Assembly (NCBI GenBank): GCA_002292955.1
Contig: DBCH01000002.1
Location: 1,089-7,984, forward strand
DNA: 6,896 nt
Reading direction: 5' to 3'
Origin: Microbacteriaceae bacterium UBA963
GTDB lineage: Bacteria; Actinomycetota; Actinomycetes; Actinomycetales; Microbacteriaceae
The position numbers and the translations under genes are program-made. This document shows, piece by piece, positions 1 to 4,964 of the stretch. The stretch's first letter is position 1, and each line of letters starts with the position of its first letter. The notes below the pieces were generated by a model. That model had not been told where the DNA came from. It saw only the letters and a list, made by a program, of their open reading frames with translations, and did no database searches.

Positions 1-291
1 ATTCTCGCTGCGCTTTTCGATCAGCGAGAACGCGGCCGCATCCCAAAAAGCGGTTGAGCCCCCGTTTGCCAGCAAGACTTCGTAACCATCCGGCAGAGCA
101 AAAAGATCGGAGAGTCCGCGACGAACTCGACCCACAAGGTCCTTGACCGGCGCTTGGCGGTGAGACGTGCCCAGCAGGGCGGCGCCGGGCCCGGCGAGGG
201 CTGCCACCTGTTCGGGTCTCACCTTTGACGGCCCGCAGCCAAATCGGCCGTCGCGCGGAAGAAGGTTCTGGGGGATGGTGATGTCGGCCAT
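1..291 (-). CDS. serC: Phosphoserine aminotransferase, N-terminal 97 residues (cut by window edge)
   Basis: PLP-dependent aminotransferase of serine synthesis, converting 3-phosphohydroxypyruvate and glutamate to O-phosphoserine and 2-oxoglutarate in the cytoplasm. Reading the minus strand from the ATG at 291 gives an open frame to the window edge, beginning MADITIPQNLLPRDGRFGCG. The actinobacterial SerC hallmarks are visible: GCGPSKVRPEQ at residues 18-28, GTSHRQAPVKDLVGRVR at about 41-57, and GGSTAFWDAAAF at 78-89. The family is about 370 residues long, so roughly a quarter is present and the catalytic lysine lies outside the window. The start is supported by the typical MAD-x-TIP amino end and by a TAGACT hexamer exactly 7 nt upstream, which suggests a leaderless transcript. 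It is divergent from ideR. The family call is firm; nothing can be said about the missing C-terminal part. Confidence 0.93.
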   Translation of the reverse strand, partial: MADITIPQNLLPRDGRFGCGPSKVRPEQVAALAGPGAALLGTSHRQAPVKDLVGRVRRGLSDLFALPDGYEVLLANGGSTAFWDAAAFSLIEKRSEN

Positions 292-394
292 GTTCTCAAG
301 TCTAGAAGTGTGTGCGGGTAGGTATGGGCGCCCCTAACATGGGTTCACAGCACTTTGCGCCCGCGCGCGCAACCCGGACAGGAATTTACCTCAC
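292..394. promoter_or_regulatory. Divergent serC / ideR intergenic region
   Basis: This 103-bp gap must hold both divergent promoters. On the plus strand TAACAT (335-340) is a possible -10 for ideR, but no convincing -35 stands upstream. A GC-rich inverted repeat, TTGCGC (355-360) and GCGCAA (367-372) around a 6-nt loop, would form a hairpin in an ideR leader. AGGA (380-383) is the only Shine-Dalgarno candidate for ideR, 11 nt before its ATG, which is on the long side. I could not recognise a proper DtxR/IdeR iron box here. Confidence 0.4.
299..304 (-). promoter_or_regulatory. Candidate -10 element of a leaderless serC promoter
   Basis: On the minus strand the hexamer TAGACT fits the TANNNT -10 pattern. 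It is followed by 7 nt (TGAGAAC) and then the serC ATG. In actinobacteria this spacing is typical of transcripts starting at the A of the start codon. No good Shine-Dalgarno sequence precedes the ATG, which agrees with leaderless initiation. No clear -35 hexamer was found. Inferred from position and pattern only. Confidence 0.5.
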
Positions 395-1087
395 ATGGCA
401 GATCTCATCGACACCACAGAGATGTACCTGCGGACCATCCTCGAGCTTGAAGAAGAGGGCCTGGTCCCCATTCGCGCGCGTATTTCGGAGCGTCTCGGGC
501 ACTCCGGCCCCACCGTGTCTCAGACGGTCGCGCGAATGGAGCGCGACGGGCTCGTTGAGATTGCTGATGATCGACACCTGGTGCTCACCGACGCAGGGCG
601 ACGCGATGCGGTCTCGGTGATGCGCAAGCATCGGTTAGCCGAACGATTGCTGGCCGATGTGATTGGTCTCGAGTGGGAGTTTGTTCACGAGGAAGCGTGC
701 CGATGGGAGCACGTGATGAGCGAGCAGGTGGAACGACGCATCATCGCGCTGCTCGGCAACCCGCACGAGTCTCCGTACGGCAACCCCATTCCGGGGCTTG
801 ACGAACTGGGATTCACACCGTCTCCTGAATTCTCGGACGGCGTCATTTCTTTGGCCGAATCGGTGGTGGAGGGGCGCGGTCGCGCGGAGGGCATGCTCAA
901 GCGATTGGGAGAGCCCATTCAGTCCGATGCTGAGCTACTGCGAGCCATGCGTGACGCAGGACTCGTCCCCGGTGCCAACATCGTGGCCAGCGTGGAAGGC
1001 AAAAACGTCACCCTGTCGCCGGTCGACGATGGCGGGGTCGTGGTCACGTCGCGGGATGCCCTGCTGCACCTGTTCATCGTTCGGTAA
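395..1087 (+). CDS. ideR: Iron-dependent transcriptional repressor, DtxR/IdeR family
   Basis: Cytoplasmic metal-sensing repressor. With Fe(II) bound, this family dimerises and binds operators of iron-uptake and siderophore genes. The 230 residues match classic DtxR in length and layout: a winged helix-turn-helix at about 1-73 with recognition segment SGPTVSQTVARMERDGLV (37-54), a dimerisation and metal domain at about 74-140, and a C-terminal SH3-like domain at about 150-230. Metal ligands fall at the same numbers as in C. diphtheriae DtxR: Met10, Cys102, Glu105 and His106 (primary site), and His79, Glu83 and His98 (ancillary site). Glu173 and Gln176 correspond to the SH3-domain ligands Glu170 and Gln173. 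Cys102 favours an iron-type over a manganese-type (MntR) sensor. This collinear numbering supports the ATG at 395. It is divergent from serC, and no terminator directly follows the stop. The family is certain; the iron rather than manganese role is inferred from the ligands. Confidence 0.93.
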   Translation: MADLIDTTEMYLRTILELEEEGLVPIRARISERLGHSGPTVSQTVARMERDGLVEIADDRHLVLTDAGRRDAVSVMRKHRLAERLLADVIGLEWEFVHEEACRWEHVMSEQVERRIIALLGNPHESPYGNPIPGLDELGFTPSPEFSDGVISLAESVVEGRGRAEGMLKRLGEPIQSDAELLRAMRDAGLVPGANIVASVEGKNVTLSPVDDGGVVVTSRDALLHLFIVR

Positions 1088-1130
1088 GAATCTCTCGGCG
1101 TTTCGCTTAACGCGCTCCGCGTCAGCAGGG

Positions 1131-1340
1131 CGTATCGTGGGCTCAAGCATTCCTTGTGGGGGAATGCGGTGGAGGAGCCATGTCAGTGTCGCGCACCATC
1201 CGGGCCACGGATGAGCACGCGCACGCCCCACGGGGAATACGACACGGCTTCAGCGGGCTCATATCCATGCGCAGGGTCAGTGTGACCTCGCTCGCCCTGG
1301 AGACATCCGGCATCGTCATGACGACGGTGCCTTTTTGTTT
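1131..1340 (+). ncRNA. Candidate structured RNA (leader, small RNA or 3' UTR) ending in a terminator
   Basis: Pairings read directly from the sequence form a three-way-junction-like shape. The closing stem pairs CGTAT (1131-1135) with ATACG (1237-1241) and CGTGGG (1136-1141) with CCCACG (1227-1232), with a GGGA bulge. It encloses a perfect 7-bp hairpin, GCATTCC (1147-1153) with GGAATGC (1161-1167), and a second arm in which CATCCG (1197-1202) pairs with CGGATG (1208-1213), CGCG (1190-1193) with CGCG (1218-1221), and GTG (1186-1188) with CAC (1222-1224). An alternative pairing, GGCTC (1140-1144) with GAGCC (1175-1179), would compete with the closing stem, as in switching RNAs. The terminator at 1309-1340 gives a defined 3' end. 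I could not match it to a known riboswitch or RNA family from memory. High GC makes chance pairings common, so confidence is moderate to low. Confidence 0.35.
1309..1340 (+). terminator. Rho-independent terminator upstream of the HNH gene
   Basis: The arms GGCATCGTC (1309-1317) and GACGGTGCC (1323-1331) form a 9-bp stem with one T-G wobble and a 5-nt loop. They are followed at once by TTTTTGTTT (1332-1340). This is the clearest intrinsic terminator in the window. It lies about 220 nt after the ideR stop and about 97 nt before the HNH start, so it may end the ideR transcript, a separate small RNA, or act as an attenuator for the HNH gene. Confidence 0.7.
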
Positions 1341-1436
1341 GTCTCGTGACCGCACGTCAACCGCCGCTTTTCCCACGAGGGCTCAGTGCTGTTCACTGCC
1401 TGCATGCCGTGTAGGCCAGACCAGAAGGACCCACTA

Positions 1437-1934
1437 ATGCGCACGCTCGTTCTCAACGCCGGATACGAACCGCTCGCTGTCGTCTCATTTCGACGCGCAC
1501 TTGTGCTCGTCATGAACAACAAAGCCACGATCATTAAGGCGGACGACGATAATCCGGTGTCGTCAACAACGGGCGACTATGAGCGCCCCAGCGTCATCAT
1601 CCTCAGCCGTTATGTGCGTGTTCCGTATGTGCGCCGGGTGCCGTTGACGCGGCGCGGTGTCTTGCGTCGCGACGCCCATCACTGCGCTTACTGTGGGCGC
1701 TCGGCAAACACCATTGATCACGTGGTGCCCAAGTCGCGCGGCGGAGAAGAATCCTGGGAAAATCTTGTCGCGTGCTGTTTCCGCTGCAACAACGTCAAGG
1801 GTGACCGCACCCTGGCGCAGCTGGGGTGGAACCTGCGCTTCACGCCACGCATGCCATCCGGGCCGGCATGGCTCGCGCTCGGGCTCGACCGGCACCAGCC
1901 CGCATGGGACGATTTCCTCGCGCCAGCTGCCTAG
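1437..1934 (+). CDS. HNH endonuclease family protein
   Basis: A 165-residue protein of the widespread actinobacterial HNH family, presumed to be a metal-dependent DNA nuclease; its physiological role is not established. The amino end MRTLVLNAGYEPLAVVSFRRA is the conserved leader of this family. The nuclease core is at about 80-124: zinc-binding CAYC (Cys83, Cys86), DH at 94-95 with the presumed general base His95, Asn109 in the WENL segment, and the second zinc pair with CNNVKGDR (Cys114, Cys117, Asn118). The start at 1437 was chosen because AGAAGGA sits 7 nt upstream and the family's N-terminus begins there; an in-frame TTG/CTG-type extension back to 1386 adds unconserved residues. Its stop codon TAG overlaps that of the convergent glycosyltransferase. 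It may be read from an unseen promoter after 1340 or by readthrough of the terminator. No restriction or toxin partner is adjacent, so nothing suggests a defence cassette. Confidence 0.92.
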   Translation: MRTLVLNAGYEPLAVVSFRRALVLVMNNKATIIKADDDNPVSSTTGDYERPSVIILSRYVRVPYVRRVPLTRRGVLRRDAHHCAYCGRSANTIDHVVPKSRGGEESWENLVACCFRCNNVKGDRTLAQLGWNLRFTPRMPSGPAWLALGLDRHQPAWDDFLAPAA

Positions 1935-2683
1935 GCTGCTCGTCGCGTCAGTCTGCGCCAGAGTCGCTGGATGCCCCAGAGGGTGACCCGACCCATCGCC
2001 TCGAGGACGATTGACGACGACATCTTTGACTGCCCCAGCTCGCGCTCGCGGAATTCGATGGGAACCTCGGTGATGCCAAGGCCCCGCTCGGAGACTCGTC
2101 GCGTCAGGTCAATCTGAAAGCAGTAGCCGTGCGAGGCCACATTATCGAGATCGATGGCTCGCAGCGTATCCGCGCGGAAGGCACGAAAACCGGCCGTGGC
2201 ATCGTTCACCCGCATGCCGAGGAGGCGTTGTGCGTACAGGTTTCCGCCGCGACTAATGACACGTCGAGAACGCGGCCAGTTGACAACCGAGCCGCCCGAC
2301 ACCCATCGTGAGCCGATGGACAGGTCGGCACCGCCGGGGCGGACGGCCGCGATGAGCGCGGGGAGGCGGTCGGCCGGATGCGAGCCATCGGCATCCATTT
2401 CCACCACGATCAGATAGGGGCGCTCAAGGGCCCAGGCGAACGCGTCGAGATAGGCGTCGCCCAGGCCAGACTTCTGGCGACGATGCAAAACCTGCACGCG
2501 AGCGTCTGCGGCGGCCCTCGCGTCCGCGAGAGAACCTGTGCCGTCGGGGCTACTGTCGTCAACGACCAGAATGTCGGCGCGTGGAACGGCCTTTCGCACC
2601 CGATCGATTGTGGTGCCCAGCGTTTCAGCTTCGTTGTAGGTGGGAATCACAATCAGCGTGTCGGCACCGCGTTCAGTGGTCAC
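1931..2683 (-). CDS. Polyprenol monophosphomannose synthase-like family 2 glycosyltransferase
   Basis: A 250-residue GT-A glycosyltransferase of the DPM1/Ppm1 type. This group transfers mannose (or another hexose) from a nucleotide sugar to polyprenyl phosphate on the inner face of the membrane, making a lipid-linked sugar donor. Visible motifs are LIVIPTYNEAETL (10-22), VVDDSSPDGTG (40-50), the DXD-type EMDADGSHP (95-103, Asp97 and Asp99), GSRWVSGG (124-131), DATAGFRAFR (161-170) and the C-terminal PIEFRERELGQSKM (208-221). No transmembrane helices follow the catalytic domain, unlike GtrB/ArnC enzymes, so it resembles soluble Dpm1 or the Ppm1 catalytic domain. The GTG start at 2683 is chosen because it overlaps the gtrA stop in GTGA, implying translational coupling, and because it gives the family's normal amino end. 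The 3' end overlaps the HNH gene by 4 bp. The fold and reaction type are firm; the exact sugar is inferred. Confidence 0.9.
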   Translation of the reverse strand: MTTERGADTLIVIPTYNEAETLGTTIDRVRKAVPRADILVVDDSSPDGTGSLADARAAADARVQVLHRRQKSGLGDAYLDAFAWALERPYLIVVEMDADGSHPADRLPALIAAVRPGGADLSIGSRWVSGGSVVNWPRSRRVISRGGNLYAQRLLGMRVNDATAGFRAFRADTLRAIDLDNVASHGYCFQIDLTRRVSERGLGITEVPIEFRERELGQSKMSSSIVLEAMGRVTLWGIQRLWRRLTRRAA

Positions 2684-3180
2684 GACGACTTTCCCGAGGC
2701 GGCGCGTCGTGGACTCCACACCCAGTAGCGGTACAACAAGAATCTCACGATGGTGCCGAGGCCGAGGCCGATGATGTTTCCCGAAATGTTGTCGGCCAGC
2801 AGGCTCGTGAAGTTCAGCACGTAGTGTGTGAACCACAGGCACGCCAAGCTCACGCCCATGCCGAGAAGCGAGGCAACGACGAACTCCACGAACTCCTGCG
2901 CAATGTGGGTGTGCCGTTCGTGGCGGAAAGTCCAGAACCGGTTGCCGAGCCAATTGAAAATGATGGCCAACGAGGTGCTCACCACTTTGGCACCGATGGC
3001 GGTGGCCCACCACTGGTCGGCGCCGAGGGCACCCACTCGGAGCAGATTGAACACAACGATGTCGAGAACAAATCCGAGGCTCCCCACAACGCCGAACTTG
3101 ACGAGGTAGCTCAGGAAGCCCCGCCATGCGCGCACAAAAAAGCCTCCGGTCGTGGCGGGGTGTGCGGTGGTGTTGGTCAT
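2680..3180 (-). CDS. GtrA family small membrane protein
   Basis: A 166-residue integral membrane protein of the GtrA/DPMS family. Members are thought to help move or organise polyprenyl-phosphate-linked sugars across the membrane. Four hydrophobic segments are visible at about 25-48, 57-78, 97-120 and 130-150. The family signatures are FNWLGNRFWTFR (75-86) after TM2 and RFLLYRYWVW (146-155) at the end of TM4. The short amino tail is polar and the C-terminal tail basic. It is the first gene of a minus-strand pair with the glycosyltransferase, overlapping it in GTGA; GtrA with a GT2 transferase is a recurrent pairing for lipid-linked sugar production and flipping. The ATG at 3180 has only a weak ribosome site (AAGAGA, 6 nt upstream). 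It diverges from purK. The flipping role is inferred from the family. Confidence 0.91.
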   Translation of the reverse strand: MTNTTAHPATTGGFFVRAWRGFLSYLVKFGVVGSLGFVLDIVVFNLLRVGALGADQWWATAIGAKVVSTSLAIIFNWLGNRFWTFRHERHTHIAQEFVEFVVASLLGMGVSLACLWFTHYVLNFTSLLADNISGNIIGLGLGTIVRFLLYRYWVWSPRRAASGKSS

Positions 3181-3327
3181 GGGAGTCTCTTGAGGAAAAG
3201 GTGTGTGGACGAGCTACCGGAGCGTGCTACCGGTGTCCCGTGACTTTGGTGGCGTCGCGGGGGCGGATAATAAAGGGGACGGTAACGACACTATGGGGTG
3301 GGTACTCCACCCACGCGAAGGAATGAC
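3181..3327. promoter_or_regulatory. Divergent gtrA / purK promoter region
   Basis: This 147-bp gap separates the divergent gtrA and purK operons. An AT-rich island (3266-3274) inside GC-rich DNA carries overlapping -10-like hexamers: GATAAT on the plus strand (3266-3271) and TATTAT on the minus strand (3272-3267), each matching five of six bases of TATAAT. Neither has a good -35; GTGACT (3240-3245) is the nearest plus-strand candidate, but its 20-nt spacing is long. An 8-bp direct repeat GCTACCGG occurs at 3213-3220 and 3226-3233. An inverted repeat GGGTGG-GTACT-CCACCC (3296-3312) lies in the predicted purK leader. The purK ribosome site GAAGGA is at 3317-3322. Confidence 0.5.
3296..3312 (+). 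repeat. Inverted repeat in the purK leader
   Basis: GGGTGG (3296-3301) and CCACCC (3307-3312) are perfect 6-bp arms around a 5-nt loop, ending 4 nt before the purK Shine-Dalgarno GAAGGA. In RNA it would be a GC-rich hairpin next to the ribosome binding site; in DNA it could be an operator. No T-run follows, so it is not an intrinsic terminator. Confidence 0.45.
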
Positions 3328-4446
3328 ATGTCTCAGCGCGTCGGCGTGATTGGCGGAGGCCAGTTGGCTCGAATGATGATTCCGGCTGCCACCAATCTAG
3401 GGCTTGAATTCTCGGTACTCGCCGAAAGTGACGAGTCCTCAGCGAGACTAGCCGCCACAACGGTTGGTGACTACACCGATGTGTCCACTGTGCTGGCTTT
3501 TGCCCGCGAGTGCGACGTGATTACGTTCGACCACGAACACGTCCCTGCCAACGTTTTGAGCGCTCTGGAGGAAGCCGGTGTCGTGATACGGCCGGCACCG
3601 CACGCGTTGCGCTTTGCCCAAGATAAACTAGCCATGCGCGAGCGCCTGCGAGACCTGGGCGTGCCTCAGCCCGACTGGGCGAGAGCGCGGTCCGTCAGGG
3701 ACGTGGATTCTTTCCTCGCGAGCCACGGCGGTCGCGCCGTAGCGAAGCTGGCGCGCGGTGGCTACGACGGCAAGGGGGTGCGATTTATTTCATCGAGCGC
3801 CGAAGTGCTCGACTGGTGCGAGGCCGACGACGACATGCTCCTCGAGGAGGCGGTCTCGTTCCGCCGCGAATTGGCCCAGTTAATCGGGCGTCGCCCTTCC
3901 GGCGAGACGGCTCTGTGGCCGGTGGTCGAAACGGTGCAGACCAATGGAGTGTGCGCGGAGGTTATTGCTCCGGCGCCCGGCGGGGAAGGCCCCATCGAGA
4001 CGATGGCGGCGGATATCGCCGAGCGCGTTGCCGCTGGCCTCGATGTCACCGGAGTGCTCGCCGTCGAGCTTTTTGAAACAACCGACGAGCGTATTTTGGT
4101 GAACGAGTTGGCCATGCGTCCGCACAACAGCGGGCACTGGAGCATTGAGGGCGCGGTGACCAGCCAGTTTGAACAACACCTGCGTGCGGTGCTCGATCTG
4201 CCCCTGGGATCCACCGCCTTGCGCGGGGAGTCGATTGTGATGGTGAACATTCTGGGTGGACCGGCGCAGGGAGCGCTCGCCGACCGCCTTCCTCAGGCGT
4301 TGGAGAGGCACGCCGAGGCGAAAGTGCACCTCTACGGCAAGTCTCCGCGACCCGGACGCAAGGTGGGGCATGTCACCGTACTGTCAGACATTCTTGAGGA
4401 TGCGGTTGCCCAAGCGCGTGGCGCGGCAGGGTTCTTTCAGGACTGA
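3328..4446 (+). CDS. purK: N5-carboxyaminoimidazole ribonucleotide synthase (PurK)
   Basis: ATP-grasp enzyme of purine synthesis that makes N5-CAIR from AIR, bicarbonate and ATP in the cytoplasm. The 372-residue length is normal. Visible signatures are the N-terminal nucleotide-binding-like VGVIGGGQLARMM (5-17), TFDHEHV (66-72), the ATP-grasp segments AVAKLARGGYDGKG (137-150, with Lys140 and the glycine loop) and MLLEEAV (170-176), the metal-binding carboxylates Glu247 and Glu260 with NELAMRPHNSGHW (259-271), and the C-terminal HLYGKSPRPGRKVGH (334-348). ATG 3328 is preferred because GAAGGA lies 5 nt upstream and the conserved amino end starts there; an in-frame GTG at 3298 would add ten unconserved residues. 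It is followed after 17 nt by purE, which uses its product. Confidence 0.97.
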   Translation: MSQRVGVIGGGQLARMMIPAATNLGLEFSVLAESDESSARLAATTVGDYTDVSTVLAFARECDVITFDHEHVPANVLSALEEAGVVIRPAPHALRFAQDKLAMRERLRDLGVPQPDWARARSVRDVDSFLASHGGRAVAKLARGGYDGKGVRFISSSAEVLDWCEADDDMLLEEAVSFRRELAQLIGRRPSGETALWPVVETVQTNGVCAEVIAPAPGGEGPIETMAADIAERVAAGLDVTGVLAVELFETTDERILVNELAMRPHNSGHWSIEGAVTSQFEQHLRAVLDLPLGSTALRGESIVMVNILGGPAQGALADRLPQALERHAEAKVHLYGKSPRPGRKVGHVTVLSDILEDAVAQARGAAGFFQD

Positions 4447-4450
4447 CACC

Positions 4451-4456
4451 TAGCAT
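4451..4456 (+). promoter_or_regulatory. Candidate -10 element for internal leaderless purE transcription
   Basis: TAGCAT fits TANNNT and ends exactly 7 nt before the purE ATG at 4464. No Shine-Dalgarno is present in the 17-nt purK-purE gap; the nearest AGGA is about 21 nt upstream, inside purK. Such spacing is typical of leaderless actinobacterial promoters, so purE may have its own start point besides read-through from purK. The -35 side is weak. Confidence 0.35.
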
Positions 4457-4463
4457 TTAACCC

Positions 4464-4964
4464 ATGTCGTCACAGACCGCACAGGTTGCCGTAGTCATGG
4501 GTTCAGATTCCGACTGGACCGTCATGAACGCTGCGGCCCAAACCCTCACGTCCTTTGGCGTTTCCCATGAGGTCGAGGTCGTGAGCGCGCACCGCACGCC
4601 CGAGAAGATGATGGAGTTTGGCAAGCAGGCCGAAGCCCGCGGTCTCAAGGTCATCATCGCGGGCGCCGGCGGGGCTGCCCACCTCCCGGGCATGCTCGCC
4701 TCGGTGACAGCGCTGCCCGTGATTGGCGTTCCCGTTCCGCTCTCAACTCTCGACGGGCTGGACTCGCTGCTATCCATTGTGCAGATGCCCAGCGGGGTTC
4801 CGGTCGCTACGGTATCCATTGGCGGGGCGACAAATGCTGCCCTCATCGCTGTCAAGATTTTGGCGCTGTCTGATCCCACGCTGATGGCCAAACTTCACGA
4901 CCACGCGCGTGAACTCGCCGATTCTGTGGAAACGAAGAACGCGTCGCTCAAATCGAAACTATGA
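4464..4964 (+). CDS. purE: N5-carboxyaminoimidazole ribonucleotide mutase (PurE)
   Basis: Class I PurE converts N5-CAIR to CAIR, the step after PurK, and works as a cytoplasmic homo-octamer in known members. The 166-residue length is usual. The motifs are clear: VMGSDSDW (11-18), with Ser14 and Asp17 matching E. coli Ser16 and Asp19; VSAHRTPEKM (40-49), with catalytic His43 and Arg44 matching His45 and Arg46; AGAGGAAHLPGMLAS (66-80); and GVPVPLSTLDGLDSLLSIVQMP (88-109), the phosphate- and substrate-binding region. The presence of purK upstream agrees with the class I (mutase) type. The C-terminus overlaps the LCP start in ATGA. The ATG at 4464 lacks a Shine-Dalgarno, but the conserved N-terminus supports it. 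Confidence 0.97.
   Translation: MSSQTAQVAVVMGSDSDWTVMNAAAQTLTSFGVSHEVEVVSAHRTPEKMMEFGKQAEARGLKVIIAGAGGAAHLPGMLASVTALPVIGVPVPLSTLDGLDSLLSIVQMPSGVPVATVSIGGATNAALIAVKILALSDPTLMAKLHDHARELADSVETKNASLKSKL

Larger units (their letters stand above)
1088..1436 (+). other. 349-bp gene-free stretch between ideR and the HNH gene, rich in inverted repeats
   Basis: No convincing protein gene is seen. From left to right it holds: a small hairpin ACGCG-CTC-CGCGT (1110-1122); a set of nested pairings (1131-1241) listed separately; a hairpin GGTCA-GTG-TGACC (1275-1287); a strong Rho-independent terminator (1309-1340); and a distant pairing CTCGTG (1343-1348) with CACGAG (1374-1379). The last 50 bases lead to the HNH ribosome binding site AGAAGGA (1423-1429), 7 nt before the ATG at 1437. 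No clear promoter for the HNH gene was identified after the terminator. TATCGT (1133-1138) matches TANNNT and could be a -10 on the plus strand, but it has no good -35. Confidence 0.6.

Noticed and set aside
319..337. Possible DtxR/IdeR iron box (GTAGG ... CCTAA) upstream of ideR
   Set aside because: The half-sites resemble TTAGG/CCTAA but are 10 rather than 9 bases apart and the middle is not palindromic, so it does not fit the 19-bp operator.
1131..1241. ZTP (pfl), cobalamin or c-di-AMP riboswitch in the ideR-HNH gap
   Set aside because: Short pieces such as CCACGGGGA look familiar, but the defining conserved cores of these classes are missing.
1386..1436. Longer N-terminus for the HNH protein
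   Set aside because: The extra 17 residues lack family conservation, while ATG 1437 has a well-spaced AGAAGGA.
1156..1437. Reading frame with GTG/ATG starts (best ATG 1180) in the ideR-HNH gap
   Set aside because: GGAGGAG lies only 2 nt before ATG 1180, too close to work well. The product is Arg/Ser/Thr-rich with no recognisable fold, and the frame runs through the hairpins and the intrinsic terminator.
1437..1934. HNH gene as part of a defence or homing element
   Set aside because: No methyltransferase, McrB-like, toxin or intron partner is nearby, and this HNH family is common as a single chromosomal gene in actinobacteria.
2684..3127. Upstream extension of the glycosyltransferase frame on the minus strand, through gtrA
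   Set aside because: The added residues are low-complexity Arg/His/Pro-rich and are the out-of-frame shadow of the GtrA gene; the GTGA junction gives a natural start.
2581..3243. Long plus-strand reading frame antisense to gtrA and the glycosyltransferase
   Set aside because: It is a shadow of the clearly conserved minus-strand genes, with His/Glu/Ala-biased composition and no motifs.
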